Source of the DNA: Rhizophagus irregularis
Lineage: Eukaryota; Glomeromycota; Glomeromycetes; Glomerales; Glomeraceae
Assembly: GCF_026210795.1 (NCBI RefSeq)
Contig: NC_089432.1
Span: 2,666,001 to 2,730,000 of the forward strand
Direction of reading: 5' to 3'
DNA length: 64,000 bases
Under the pieces are notes generated by a model. The model was not told the DNA's origin, searched no databases, and was given only the letters and a program-made list of their open reading frames with translations. Below, one piece after another: positions 1 to 12,817 of the stretch (position 1 is the stretch's first letter; every line of letters begins with the position of its first letter). The position numbers and the translations under genes are program-made.

Positions 1-529
1 AATATTGTATTTACAATTTATTAACTTAACAAGTTAATTGTCTATTACTTATTAATCATATTAGCCAAAACTTCAATTACCAGAAACTAAAAAATTTTTA
101 TATTAGTAATCAAACAGTAATCAATGGATTTGCTGATCAACTACTATATGAATATGGAATAGTTCAGGCGCAGACAAATCATATTCATATTCATAAGATC
201 AGCCGCAGTTGTAATATGTCCTGCGGTAAAAAACTTAGTAAGAAAAAAATACATTAAAAAATAAAATTTAGCCGTAGTATAAATCAAATAAAGATACTGT
301 AAGTGACAGTAACATTAGTAATTCACCAATCAACACTTTTAATTATACAATCACGGGACACGTTTCACAATTCAAAGATTATTTATACGGGTAATCTAAA
401 CGTTACTGATCTACACAAATTATTTTTATTATATTAATTAATAATATAGATATAGATATAGATATAGATGAAAAAAAGTAATTTAAACAATTTTAGACTA
501 ATAAATTTACTTAATAACATTAAATGCTA
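1..529. other. intergenic, AT-rich
   Basis: No gene is supported here. A short (ATAGAT)n microsatellite lies at about 445-470. The stretch around 120-235 holds partly self-complementary ATGAATATG / CATATTCAT runs that may be the edge of a small fold-back repeat, but I could not fix its ends. Confidence 0.6.
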
Positions 530-619
530 GGTCGGGTCAGTTATTTGACTCGATTCGTATTAAAATCCCATGTCATTTTATGACTTCAAATATATCCTCA
601 AACCCGACCTGACTCGACC
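530..619. mobile_element. 90-bp MITE-like repeat overlapping a gene 3' end
   Basis: The segment begins GGTCGGGTCAG and, read on the other strand, begins GGTCGAGTCAG. These are 11-bp terminal inverted repeats with one mismatch. No clear target-site duplication is visible. The minus-strand kinase-Sel1 reading frame enters this repeat and takes its last seven codons and its TGA stop from it. Calling it a MITE is inference from size and termini. Confidence 0.5.
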
Positions 620-2802
620 CTTTCTGGGATATTAAAAAATGCATAAGATTGACACAAATTATTTCTAATTTTAGTAAGTACATTAAATCGATTTTGAGCA
701 TCTTGATAACCTTGTTTAGCGGATTGTTCATACCAATAAATTGCTTTGTCTATATCTTTTCCGATTCCTTCTCCTTTTTCATGCATCAAAGCAAGATTAT
801 ATTGAGCTATTTTATTCTCTAAACTTGCTGCTTTTCGGTATAATTCAACTGCCTTTTGTATATGAATATTAATGCCAATTCCATTATGATAACAATATCC
901 TAACATCATTATTCCACCTGAGTATATTCCTTCAGCTGATTTTTTGTATAATTCAAAAGCTCTTTGATGATTTTCTTCAACACCATCTCCATTTCTATAG
1001 GAATTCCCAAGATTGCACATAGCTATCAAATGTCCATTAATTGCAGCTTTTTCATACCAATCTGCAGCCATGCTAAAATCTGTACTAACACTTAATCCGT
1101 TTTTATAAAACCAACCTAGTTTAAATTGCCCAATTGCAAAATCTTTATCGGCTAGTTTTTTATAATATTCGAATGCCAATTTATTATTTATTGTAGTTCC
1201 ATTTCCAAATTCATGGCATTCTCCAACAAAATATTGTGCTAATATGTGACCCTTTTCAGAGGCATCAATAAATAAACTAAATGCTTTCTCCTCATCCTCA
1301 GTTATTTCAATTCCATAATAATTAAAATATCCCAGAAAAAAAATGGAATTCGGATTGATTTGATTATTTAATAACCAATTATAAATTTCATATAAATTTG
1401 TATTATAAATATTTATAATCATAAGGACGTATTCTTTTGTTACATTTCCTTTGTTCAGCCCATTAAAAATACGATTAATTATTTCATCAATTATCATATT
1501 TAAATTCTTCTCGTTTTGTTGATAAATATTTACACCATTTGAACATGAAATAAATCCTTTTAGTCTACTAACAACTTCTTTTATAGATGGTCGTTTGTTT
1601 GGTTCACCATTCCAACATTCTAATGATCAAATATATATAATTGATTAATAAATATTAATTAAAAATAGTCAATGCATTCTAATCATACTTACCAGTATAA
1701 AGATTAGAATAATCACTAGGTGTGTTAGAAATAATCTCTTCTCTTTGACCTTGCGAAATTTTATACATTAAGCTAAAATTATAACTCTTCCCATGAAATG
1801 GTGGATACCCACTTGATATTTCCCATAATAGTACACCAATACTATATATATCACTTTTCTCATTTAGGTTTAAATTGTCATCCATTAGTACTTTTGGATC
1901 AATGTAGGGAACCCTACCAAATAATTTTGTTTGTGAATTAGATGCTTCTTCAATCCATTTTGATAATCCAAAATCGGCCAACTTGATGGAATTCTGATGA
2001 ACCAACACATTACAAGAATGCTATTGTATAATATGAAAAATATTATTAAATTAAATAATATGTATTGACATATTATGCTAAAAAAAAATTACCAAATCTC
2101 GGTGAACAATTTTTTCATCATGTAGGCATGATATAGCACAAGCTAATTGATATGCCAATTTATATTTATCATTCCAAGTAAGTTTATTAAAGTTTTTATT
2201 CAAATAGTCACGAAGAGTACCACTGTCTGCGTATTCCATTACCAGTAAATATCCTTTTGTTGGATTAAATATATTTTCTAATAAAAATAATAATTATCAA
2301 ATTTTTGTACAAAAAAACTTATTTCAATCAATTTTGACAGTTACAATTCGTTTTTTAATATACAAAGATTTATATAATCTTACCAATACTTGACCCAAAT
2401 TTTGTAATTCCATAGAAGCGTATAATATTACCATGAAAATCTACACCTCGTTGAAGTGTAAGCTAAATTATATTCATACAATAATAAGAAAAATTAAATC
2501 ATATAAAATGAATACGCGATAAATAAAATAATCATTTTAGGAATATGCGATCAAATTTTTTAATAATAGATTACTTCTTTAACAGTTTCTTTTAAGGTAG
2601 CATCGTTAAGATTTAAAAAAGATTTTAACGCTAAATATTGCTCAAAATTTTTCCAATTTGCTCGGAATACCTTTCCGAATGCTCCAGAACCGATTTCTTG
2701 TATATTGCTAAAGTATTCAAATTCATAATATTTAATATGTTTTTTATTAATAGCATCTTCAATCCAATTAATCCATTCATTTGTTTTTTCGTTGTTCTGC
2801 AT
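598..2802 (-). CDS. TKL-type protein kinase with C-terminal Sel1 repeats
   Basis: Predicted five-exon gene of 613 residues: exons 2575-2802, 2384-2462, 2093-2277, 1693-2020 and 598-1619. All introns are GT-AG and phases agree with the paralogues at 5.0-7.3 kb and 48.7-51.3 kb. The kinase domain comes first: glycine loop GSGAFGKV at about 38-45, the ALK lysine at about 60, HRDL at about 161-164, and DFG at about 180-182, so the catalytic residues are present. After a short linker, about six Sel1 repeats of roughly 36 residues fill the second half. Sel1 arrays are alpha-alpha solenoids used for protein contacts, so a cytoplasmic signalling kinase that docks partners through the array is a fair inference. 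The linker motif SLHxDLSQ found in both paralogues is missing here. The final residues and stop come from a repeat, so the C terminus is probably altered. Substrate unknown. Confidence 0.85.
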
Positions 2803-4629
2803 TTCTTTATAATCGTTGTTTTAGAAATAGTGAGAAGTCCGAAAACAATTCTATTTATGATTCGTCATATTTATATGCAAAAATAAATTAATTGTTTACA
2901 AATAATGTCACGAGCACTCACTGGTGATCTTCCAACAAATCAAATACCGTTGTAACACCAACAATTTTATAATTAAAATTCTATCCCACATGACCGGTAA
3001 CATTTAAGGGGACGTGTAAAAAATAATTTTGGAAAGCAAAAAAAACCAAGTCCCTCAGATAAATATAACGTGATGCCGGTGATGAATATTTTCAGGGGTA
3101 GAAAATTTGTTGGTGATCAACAAATTTTCTTCCCGCGTGACTTCTTATAATTTGTCATCCCGCATCACCCTATTTTTCAACTATTTGTCACATTATCTGT
3201 CACATAGACTAATTTGGCCAAGTGGCGGCCAAAAAATCACGTGGGTAGAAATTTTATTGGTGATATTGGGTAAATTCACTAGTGACACATTGAAATTTTC
3301 AGTGATAAAAAAATCTATCCGTTACGAACTATCTGTTACTGTCCATTTAATGCATAAAGCCGGCCACTTCGCATACCTAAAATGTAATCAAAGGATTATG
3401 GACGTTACATGAAACGGAAACTGTTATGGTGTGAAAATAATTTTTTTCGTTTATTAAAACATCTGAATATTATATTTATCTTTTACTGTATATCTTCTAA
3501 AACTTTCCTGCAAAATTTACTAATAAATAAAAATACCGGTAAGAGATCTAATAAACGTAAACTTTCCGAGTTTTATGTATACGTTGCTAAATTTAAATTT
3601 TTAATTAAATAAACCATTAATTTAATTGTTAGGTAAAATAATTTTTATGGATTAAATATTGAAATAAAAATTTAGAATGATTATATGAACTGATGATAAA
3701 AATATTACTTCTGATATATTTATGAATTATTGAATTACACCGCATTTTGTTAAATGGATAGATATTTTTTTCGCAGGATATGTGAGATTTATATACTAGA
3801 CTATAAAATCCTCAAGAATAATATTCTTGGAAAACTGCTTCGACCCAAAAAATCCATTAATTCAATTGGATAAAGTTAACCTTTAATGAAATAGTAAAAT
3901 AAAAAAGTTTGTATTTTATTTAGATAATATATTATTTGCTGTACACCTTGTATGAAAATCAAATAAATCATACCACAACTGTCATGATTACATGATTATT
4001 TGATAAGGCACAATATGTCTGGATACCAACTAACCTGTTAAAAAATGATATTTAAAAAAAATTAAAAAATAAAGTTTTTGGTTAAATAATTTAAATGTTT
4101 ACAGTATTTATTAAATAATCCACCCAAACAGAAAAATAAAAATTTTATCATTTTTTTCGAGATTTTTATGTTATTTTTTTATTAAGAAAAAAAAATCAAC
4201 TTCTGATGAATATTTTTTTAAAAAAAATCGGGATTTTTTTTTTTTGGAATTAAAATTAAATTACAAATTTATATATTTTATATAATAAAAGTACAAAGTA
4301 ATATAATTCTTTTTTGAGAAAAAAAGATATTTTTTCTTTTTTAAAAAAAAAAATTTCATCAATTGTTTCGAACGGACAACAGAACAATAATATAATTCTG
4401 TTGATCTGGGTCTAACGTACGTTACGGTACACTCGAGTTAAATAGGAATAGATTTGAGAATGGAATTCATGCATGTGTATTGATAATAAAAATTGTAAGA
4501 AATTAAATAAAACAAAAAATTTTATTATTTTCACGTTTATGATTACATTAATTTGGGAATAAAAGATTCTTATTTTATAGAAGAATTAATAAAAAAAATT
4601 TGAAATTCTTTTTGATATGATGGATGATT
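2803..4629. other. intergenic, no supported gene
   Basis: Open frames at 3107-3412 and 3409-3612 have no recognisable domain and no intron or codon pattern that would support them. The 2.9-3.4 kb part is less AT-rich and has several GTGAT / ATCAC repeats in both orientations, consistent with an old fold-back repeat. Long A and T runs fill 4.0-4.4 kb. Confidence 0.5.
3101..3129. repeat. perfect 12-bp hairpin
   Basis: Arms GAAAATTTGTTG and CAACAAATTTTC are exact reverse complements around the 5-nt loop GTGAT. It lies in a non-coding stretch and could be the centre of a decayed fold-back element. No function is implied. Confidence 0.6.
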
Positions 4630-4845
4630 TTAGTCCAAAAAAATTCTGTTGGCGTCCTTGTCCCTTCTGTAAATGATCCATGGATTTTGGCGTCTTGGCG
4701 CTTTTTTTATTCCTTTTTTTCTGTTCCTCTTTGCTCTTCGAGTAGTTTCAGAGTTTCGTACTAAAATTTCAGGAGGTAAAGTGAATTTATAACGTGTATT
4801 TTCCAAGATTTCGGTGGTAGTTTTGCCAAAGTCAAAGAACGTCAC
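4630..4845 (-). pseudogene. MATA-HMG-like fragment, truncated HMG box
   Basis: A 71-residue frame runs from an N-terminal PPEIL segment through a very basic stretch (RRAKRNRKKG) into APRRQNPWIIYRRD. That stretch resembles the opening of a fungal mating-type-like HMG box (typically PPRPxNAFILYRR). The frame stops about 20 residues into the box, so the rest of the DNA-binding fold is absent; I see no continuation in the other minus frames downstream. Arbuscular mycorrhizal fungi are known to carry many MATA-HMG paralogues, and this looks like a broken member lying between two kinase-Sel1 genes. A first exon with a distant second exon cannot be excluded. Identification rests on the short motif only. 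Confidence 0.5.
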
Positions 4846-5024
4846 TTTGCTTGGGTCTTTAATATATTAATATTGAGGCCAGTTATTATATTCTATAAGG
4901 TTATAATTATTACATTATAAAAAGTTAAGCATTATTATTACGTGCATTTTTTGAGTAATTTACCAAAATTAGGTGTAGTGTAAAATGATATAAATAAAAT
5001 ATAATATTTTTTTTAGACAATTAT

Positions 5025-7317
5025 TTATGAATTATCTTTAAGCTCTCTTAGTACTTTTAATTTATTTTGAGCCTTTTTAAATCTTTGTTTAGCAGATTGT
5101 TTATAAAAATAAATTGCTTGATTTATATCTTTTTCAATTCCTTCTCCATTTTCATACATCAAAGCAAGATTATATTGAGCTATCTTATGTCCCATATTTG
5201 CCGCTTTTTGGTATAATTCAACTGCTTTTTGTTTATCAATATTAATTCCTATACCATTACTATAACAATAAGCTAACATCATTATACCATCTAAATATTC
5301 TCCTTCAGCTGATTTTTTATATAATTCAAAAGCTTTTTTATGATCTTCTTCAACACCATCTCCTTTCTTATATAAAAGGCCAAGATTTTGCATAGCAATG
5401 AAATGTCCATTATTTGCAGCTTTTTCATACCAATATGCAGCTAATTTATAATCTTTTTTAACATTTTTTCCTTTATTATAAAACCAACCTAATTTAAATT
5501 GTCCAATTGAATAATCTTTATTGGCTACTTTTTCATAATATTCAAAAGCTAATTCATCATTTTTTATAATTCCACTTCCATATTCATAACATTCTCCAAT
5601 ACAATATTGTGCTAATATATGATCATCTTCTGATGCATTAATAAATAAATCAAATGCTTTAATTTCATTCTCATTTGTTACAATTCCATAGAAATTAAAA
5701 TATCCAAGTAAAAAAATTGAATTTGGATTATTATTTTGATTATTTAATAACCACTTATAAATTTCTTTTGATTTAATATTATTATTTTTAAGATGATCAA
5801 GAACATAATTTTTTGTTGCATCTCCTTTTTTTAATTTTTCAAGGATGAGATCATTTATTTCATTAATAATCATAATTAAATCCTTTTCGGATAAAATATT
5901 CTCATTAATTTTATTTGTTGATGTCATATTATTTATTTCATCTGAATTTTTATTATCGAAATCATGAATCATTTGTGATAAATCCTCATGTAATGAATTT
6001 TCCAAACTATCTGGGGTTAAATATTCATATCTTCTACGTTTTGAACGGGGAGTAAAATTTTTTAGTCTATCAACAACTTCATGTATAGTCGGTCGATTAT
6101 TTAGCTCACCATTCCAACACTCTAATAAACAGAAATATATATTTAACTAATAAATCTTAAATGAATAAAATAAAAAATAACACTTACCAGTATAGAGATT
6201 AGAATAATCATCAGGAGTACCAGAAATAATCTCTTCTCTTCGACCTTGTGAAATTTTATACATTAAACTAAAATCATAATTCTCTTCATGAAATGGCGGT
6301 TTCCCGCTTGATATTTCCCATAACAGAACACCAATGCTGTATATATCACTTTTCTCATTTGATTTTAAATTGTTATCCGTCAATACTTTTGGATCAATAT
6401 AGGAAACCATTCCAAGTAATTTTGTTTGTGATTTAGATGCTTCACCAATCCTTTTTGATAAGCAAAAATCCGCCAACTTAATGGAATCTTGATGAACCAA
6501 TACATTACAAGAATGCTATTATAATATTCAAATAATAAAAATAAATTAATAATTATTGAAATCAATATATTTTTTTTTAATCTTAATACTGAAAAATAAA
6601 ATACCAAGTCCCGATGAATAATTCCTTCTTCATGTAGACATAATATAGAACGAGCCAATTGAGATGCCAAATTGTATTTATCATTCCAAGTAAGTCTATG
6701 GAAGTTATTCTTCAAATAGTCACGAAGCGTACCACCATCAGCGTATTCCATTACCAATAAATAATCTTTTGTTGGATTAAATATATTTTCTAATAGAAAT
6801 AGTTATTAATAATTATTTCATAAAAAAAGATTTATTTCGTTCAATTTTGGTTGTTGCAATCGTTATGTGATATTACCTGACGCATGTTTTGTAATTCCAT
6901 AAAAGCGAATTATATTATTATGAAAATCTACATCACGTTGAAGGTTAATCTAAATCATGAACATATTTTAATTAAAATAAATTTGAAGAAAAAAAAATTA
7001 AAAAAAAATATGAATATAAAGAGTACATAAAATAAATATTTTTAAAATATTGTATCCAATAGAATCTTTTTATTAAATAATAAAATTACCTCATTAACAA
7101 TTTCTTTTAAGGTAATTTTGTTAAGATCATAAAAAGATTTTAACGCTAAATAATGATCAAAACTTTTCCAATTTGCACGAAACACCTTTCCGAATGCTCC
7201 GGAACCAATTTCTTGAATATTTTTAAAATTTTCATATTCATAATTTTTAATATGTTTTTTATCGATAGCTTCTTCAATCCAATTAATCCATTCATTTGTT
7301 TTTTCACTATTCTGCAT
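5025..7317 (-). CDS. kinase-Sel1 protein with DFG-to-DFC change (possible pseudokinase)
   Basis: Predicted five-exon gene of 636 residues: exons 7090-7317, 6877-6949, 6605-6789, 6188-6515 and 5025-6121. It is a tandem paralogue of the gene at 598-2802 with matching intron positions. The glycine loop GSGAFGKV, the ALK lysine and HRDL (about 159-162) are kept. The Mg-binding DFG is DFC (about 178-180; codon TGC), which in kinases usually weakens or abolishes catalysis. A charged linker holds SLHEDLSQMIHDF before about six Sel1 repeats at the C terminus. A pseudokinase scaffold is plausible, but the glycine is less strictly required than the aspartate, so residual activity is possible. The reading frame is otherwise intact, which argues for a working gene. 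Confidence 0.85.
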
Positions 7318-9071
7318 TTTATTATATTATTATTGTTATTATAGGTATTATAGGCGTAGTGGGTATAAGCAATAAAATTTTTGATGTAACCGTCAAAGAA
7401 AAAAATATTCTATTTATGGACTTGTAATGAATGAAACAAGTGAAACGTTTTACTGAATACCGAGTGATCAGCCGACCATTAACATCATAGTAAATACATA
7501 GCTAATGATTTTCACGACTGCGCCGTGAAAATCATGATATTTGTGTGACATGTGAATTGTGAAATAACTCTCTGAGACTAACGTCCAGTGATGGGAAAAA
7601 GTGGACTAAAAAGTGGGAAAACAATAAATAAACTATAAAAACACATGAGCATGAAATATTGAAATATAATCAGAAAAATTATAGGCATGAATATATCATC
7701 AAAAAAATCACTGGATAAAATAATTAAGCATTTATTTGGTTAAACAGAATTATCGGAAAAACCGAAGTGATTATTTTGGTAAATTAAGAAATTTCATAAA
7801 TTTATTTTGTTGTATTTTTTTTTTTTAATTAATATTGTGATAAATTTTTACATAGAGATTTATATTTTTTGAATAATTATAATTAAAATTAAAAATCACT
7901 GAATTTAATTCTTTTTTACTTTATTTATTTGTTTATGCGGGCTATGTTTAATTTTTTTATAAATTATTCATAATTTTTTAATAAAATCCTTACGTGCTCG
8001 ATTCTATAGTCTATACTATGCATTTTGAATATCACATGATCGGCAATCATTTTTTGTGCATCATGGGCATCAATTTCAATAAATTAAATGAAAAAATGAA
8101 AAAAAATATTTTTATTTAATAGAATTTTTTCAAAAATAATTAATTTTTAATTAAAAAAAATGATGTACACGAAAATTAAATGAAAATAATATGAAAATTG
8201 TTGAAATTAATTATAGTATACTACTTTAACGAATAAATTTTAATAATATTTTGCGTCGTCAAAGAACATGTTGCAATTACTGTATTAATATTTTGGTTTC
8301 AAAATATAGAATTATTCACTAATAAAAGTTTTACATTCATAACATAAGTTATTTACTACCAGATTATCATAAGATTTGCCCAAATGTTACAGAAACCTTC
8401 AAAGACAAAGTAACTTTTAAGAAAAGAAATGTAAAATTTGATTGAGCTAAAAGATATCCTTAATAATTTATAATTACCTAATTTGCTATTTGTTATTTAA
8501 GAATTACTGTAATAAAATCATTTATAAAAGAAATAAATAAAAAATGGTGGAAAACTGGAAATTGATCAATTCATCATAATACAGTATTATTAACAAATAA
8601 TATGATTTAACAAACTAGTGTTATTTGAATAATTTAATGAAGTACAAAAAAAATCATTACCATAATTAGTATATTATTAGAGGATTGATAGGCGAAGTTT
8701 GCTATATTTAATTTGATTACGCTTAGATAACGCTATTTACTTTATTGCCTTTATTAAATAAAAAGTTATTATAATATACAATACATAAAACTTTGTATTT
8801 TACTAAAAAAACCGACTGCTCCAATTTAAATATTAACTATCGTTGATAGTCATTAGCTGTTTTCCAAGTTTTATTATGGTCAGAAAAAGATTTGGAGCAG
8901 TTTGATTACCGGCCCCAGTAAATTTATTTTAATGATATATTATTAATGGAATAATTACAAACGTAATTAATTCCACTTCAACATTGGGTCAATAAAGTAT
9001 ATATCTAAATACAAAATTTGATAAAAACTTGATTAAATTTTGATCTCCTTTATTATAGTATTAAAATTACT
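7318..9071. other. intergenic, no supported gene
   Basis: Very AT-rich, with long A and T runs and no frame showing coding character. Nothing was found that supports an RNA gene or an element with clear ends. Confidence 0.6.
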
Positions 9072-10160
9072 CTATTTACTCGCTATCACTTCTTCCCTTT
9101 CTCCCTGACCGTTTATAATACGTTTATTATAGACCCTTCTGTTAACCCTATTGCTAAAAACCTCGTTTAATTTGTTAAATTCTTCAACTTTATTATTCCT
9201 GTTTAACGTCAAACCCGTTAGACCATCCGTCGCTTCGTAAACTTGTTCCTCTTCCGACAGAATGTCAACACTTTTGTTTGACGTCTTATGCGACGTCCTC
9301 AGAAAAGTTCGTTTTTTGAAATTACCGTTACTATTTATTAATTTGTCTTGTCATTTGACTTGAAATCCTGTACCTAAATCATCTTCCATCACAGATTTAT
9401 ATATGGTAATGATTTTACCATCTGTTTCTTCGTTATTATTCTTCAGTTTCTTAAATGCTTGCCAGCAAAACTTCGAACTTATTTCACGTGCCGTCAAACC
9501 AAACATTCTAAAAAAATATTCCTGATCATTTTTACTAATTATAATGTTAGAGCCTCCTCGCGTAAATAATTGTTCGTAGGCTTTAGTAAACTAATTTTTG
9601 CTTTGATCGTTTTATATTTATGGCTATGTTTGACTTTAAATTGTAATGTTCATAAATTTTTTTTCAAAACCAATAAAATGTGATCTCACGTGATTTTTCC
9701 ATTTGTGTATCCTAATTTTTCCGATTTTTACACCTCCAGCGTGAAGAATCGGTAACTCGTGTCATACTCCCTCTTCTATGCTAGATCTTTCATTTTTCCC
9801 GAAATTATTCTAACTACTTCTTTTTCTAATTTAATTCGTTCTTTTACCGTATACCGTTACATCAACTTCTAATTCTCTAACACGATTTTCCAAATTTGTA
9901 ATTATTTCCTTATATTTATCCATTTCCTCATTTTTGCTCAGTATTATTCGTTCCTTGTTGATTACCTCATTTTCCAAATTATGAACATTCTCTTCCAGCT
10001 CACGTGATATAGAGTCGTTACTGAGCTGAAAATTTTGTTTGAGAAAGTTCGTAAAATTTTTCTTGAAGACTTCGCCACTCCATTTTAATATAAAGGTTCC
10101 AACTTAATATGCGTCTAAAGGACGTTCAACTCCTGGCGAGAAAATTTCTGGCGGTATATT
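9072..10160 (-). pseudogene. relic of an unknown coiled-coil protein
   Basis: This block is richer in GC than its surroundings and carries long minus-strand frames broken by few stops. From about 10160 to 9835 one frame holds a TAA at 10104-10106 and then a strong heptad-like stretch (LEENVHNLENEV, then NLENRVRELEVDV). From about 9588 to the TAG at 9072-9074 a second stretch of about 170 codons holds only one TGA (9351-9353) and reads as polar, charged sequence starting AYEQLFTRGG. Between them (9835-9588) no frame is open. I do not recognise the family. The sparse stops and codon-like composition suggest a recently inactivated gene rather than chance frames. Confidence 0.45.
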
Positions 10161-11080
10161 CTTTCACAGTCTGCTTTTCGTATATGTTTCTTAAAACTTT
10201 ACTTCTAACCCCCTAAAACCCCTATAAACTCGTTCAAGAATTTGTAATTATTTCTTTCTGCATTGAAACTATGTTTTGTGACATTTTTGTATATAGTTTT
10301 GATTGATATTTCTTCCGTAAAATTTTTGTTTCAGAAGATCAGCAGAAAGAGTGTTTGAGTATTATTTTATGATAAATTAAAGTGCACAATAATTAAAGTA
10401 ATTTAAGGTAAATGTCTTATATAATAAAGGGTTTCGAAGAAAATAAGTTAATAAGATAAGCCTAGAAGATTTTCTAATAAAATTATGATAATGTATATAT
10501 ATATATAATTTATTTATCAACTCAATCTTTTCATAGATTCAAAAAGTAAATTTATTTATTATGCCCATTTAATTATCCGAATTTTCTTTCAGTCTTTCAT
10601 TTTATTTGTTTGATTTTGTTACATTGAAACCATTATTTGGATTCAATACAATAGTTGTATTTATATTAAAGCTAATATGTATGTGACACTAGACGATGTA
10701 ATTAATACCTTGTAGGACAAATTAAGCCAAATTATTCTATCTCATTCAAGGTCTCCTTCCATGCCTCAGCATGTGCTAAAACAATTTCAAAGCGAAAAAG
10801 AAGAAAAATAAAGTATAAGAATACAACAAGACAAACTATCACCATATATTGAAAAACAAATCGTCTCACACAGTTCCTCATAAGTGGTAATAGAGCTACT
10901 CTTGATCTTACTCTTTGTGATACTTTTGTGATTGTCATTGAATTTTATATTAGGCTTTTCAGTGAAATTATCTATAATTGTTTGAATTTCTTTATTAGTA
11001 AACTTTGTTATTTCATTCGCACTGTATGAGTTAATATATTGATTTTATCAATCCTACCCTTTTAAATAGTTTGTAGAGCT
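10161..11080. other. no supported gene
   Basis: A minus-strand frame at 10732-10938 contains a hydrophobic run but has no recognisable domain and may be a chance frame or the decayed end of the relic upstream. A (TA)n run lies at about 10495-10510. Confidence 0.4.
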
Positions 11081-11636
11081 TTACAGCCCTTTTTTACGCA
11101 AACTATCTCTTGAAGTGATGATCCTGTATCTTAACATCTCGACGAAGTTCCCCATTGTCTTCCAAATTACTTTAGTAAGGGCGATGTGATAGTCAGCTTT
11201 TGTGCAATAAATCCTTTCCGTGAGGAAATGCCAGTCCGTGGCTAAAATATATGGCATCCACCCATCAGAGTTAGCAAAATTTTTATGAACATAAAAAAAG
11301 CGAAGTAAAATCTCACCTGTAGTAACGATCTCATAGAGGTAGTCGAACTCATCATTGAAAGCTTCAGATGCCTTCCTTTTTCTCACGTTCGTTTGGTAGG
11401 AGCTTTCGAGTTGCATAAGTTCCATGAAACCCGCCACAAAATCCTTTTGTTTTCCCTCTGTTACGGATATCAGCTCCTCATTAACAACAAAGTCTATTAA
11501 TTTTTGATTACGTAATCAACTACACCAACAACTTCTCCTTACTTTTTGACATATTTGTTTGTGATAAATTTTCTCTTCCTCCGTTTATTATCCTTTCATT
11601 AATTATTTCTCCTGGTTGTTCTGATTCTTTTGTCAT
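11081..11636 (-). pseudogene. Crinkler-like C-terminal fragment (tentative)
   Basis: The minus strand reads KLIDFVVNEELIS, then VAGFMELMQLESSYQTN and a basic KKR-like patch, then DYLYEIVTTG. A GT-AG intron of 75 nt (11242-11316) removes an implausible stretch and joins to ATDWHFLTER and TKADYHIALTK. From memory this pattern resembles C-terminal regions of Crinkler/REase-like proteins that are abundant in Rhizophagus; a database search is needed to confirm it. An upstream ATG frame at 11541-11636 (MTKESEQPGE) is out of phase with it and ends in TAG, so either an intron was missed or the gene is broken. No N-terminal Crinkler signature is visible. If the assignment is right, the parent proteins are thought to be nuclear or secreted effector-type proteins. 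Confidence 0.35.
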
Positions 11637-12781
11637 TATCATAATATGATTTCTGAATCTCTGCTCAGACATCTTGAGGAGCGCAAGATCATCATCCTCT
11701 TTTCATTTTCTAAAATTTCTCATTAAGCCCTAAGTCTTGTTCCTGGAAAAGACAAAGTTCAGCCGTATTACATTTTTAGCTTACCTGAGTGGCTCGTTTC
11801 CAATTGCTGTAATGGAGGATGCAGTTTCAGACATAGTATTACATTTTTTTTTATAGCTTCAGTGCGAAAATTATTAATCACAAATATTACATCAGAAATT
11901 CATAAATCTTCGGAAGTTAATAAAATTTCAACTTTGCTATATAAATTTAATTTCTTCATTTTGTATCCTTGTGTCTATAATTTATAACGAAAAAATTAGA
12001 AAAATCATTAAATAAATTAAATAAATTAAATAAATAAATATTTATTGATATTAACTTAAATTGTTACTTACACGAAAGGAAAATGCGAAGGGTAATTGCT
12101 TTTACTTGAAATTAAAAAAAAAAGTGAAAAAAAGCTGATTACGACGGGATTGAAGTACACAAAATCACAAAGTATTGATAAATTCATAATGCTTGTTTAT
12201 TGATATTCGAGTTTTTTTCATTTTAGCAGTTCGATTTGATATTGGGTATTCGTGGAAGGGAAATTGAATTACCAAAATACTGTGTTCTATTATCATTTAG
12301 TATGTGTAAATAACATTTCAACATTAAGGAATTGATACCCTAACCCTTAGGTCTAAGAATTTTTTTAAAGCTAATCGTACGTAAGACTTTTAACAGCCTT
12401 GATAACTCGAGAGATCACAAAAATCATTCATATTGAGTGAAATATTTTGGACTATGACAACCCACTAATGCAAAGTATTTAATAAAGCAAGTACTTAACT
12501 AATATTGACCAACGTGATCAACATTTGTGTAATGCGCGTAATGATTAATTGATTATAACGCGTAAACAATTTTACATCATATAATATGACTCATATGACT
12601 CACAGTATATATTTTAATGATTTTCCCATGAGAAATAAAATCACTTTTTCTTTTCTCTCCGTCTCCAAATTTTTTTTTCCTTTTGATATTATTTCTCAAA
12701 CTTATATTTAATATACAAGATTTTTATTCTTATTCATTTTTGTAAAAAAAGCCTTGGAAGACTATTACTTAACAACAAACA
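11637..12781. other. intergenic, no supported gene
   Basis: On the minus strand at about 11740-11800 a GTAAGC...TTTTCCAG pair could mark a small intron of the relic downstream, but neither side has a long frame. The rest is AT-rich and without visible structure. Confidence 0.4.
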
Positions 12782-12817
12782 ATGAAGATAAATATTCTTG
12801 GACTTTTTATTATTTTG
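12782..12817 (+). other. possible signal-peptide mini-exon
   Basis: ATG opens a 12-codon stretch (MKINILGLFIIL) with a basic start and hydrophobic core, ending exactly at a consensus donor G|GTAAGTG at 12818. It is preceded by a pyrimidine-rich, promoter-like tract. Downstream lies the 447-bp tandem repeat. After the last copy, a candidate acceptor TTAG at about 14065-14072 would give only a very short peptide. This may be the first exon of a small secreted protein or a relic; the downstream exon is not established. Confidence 0.3.
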
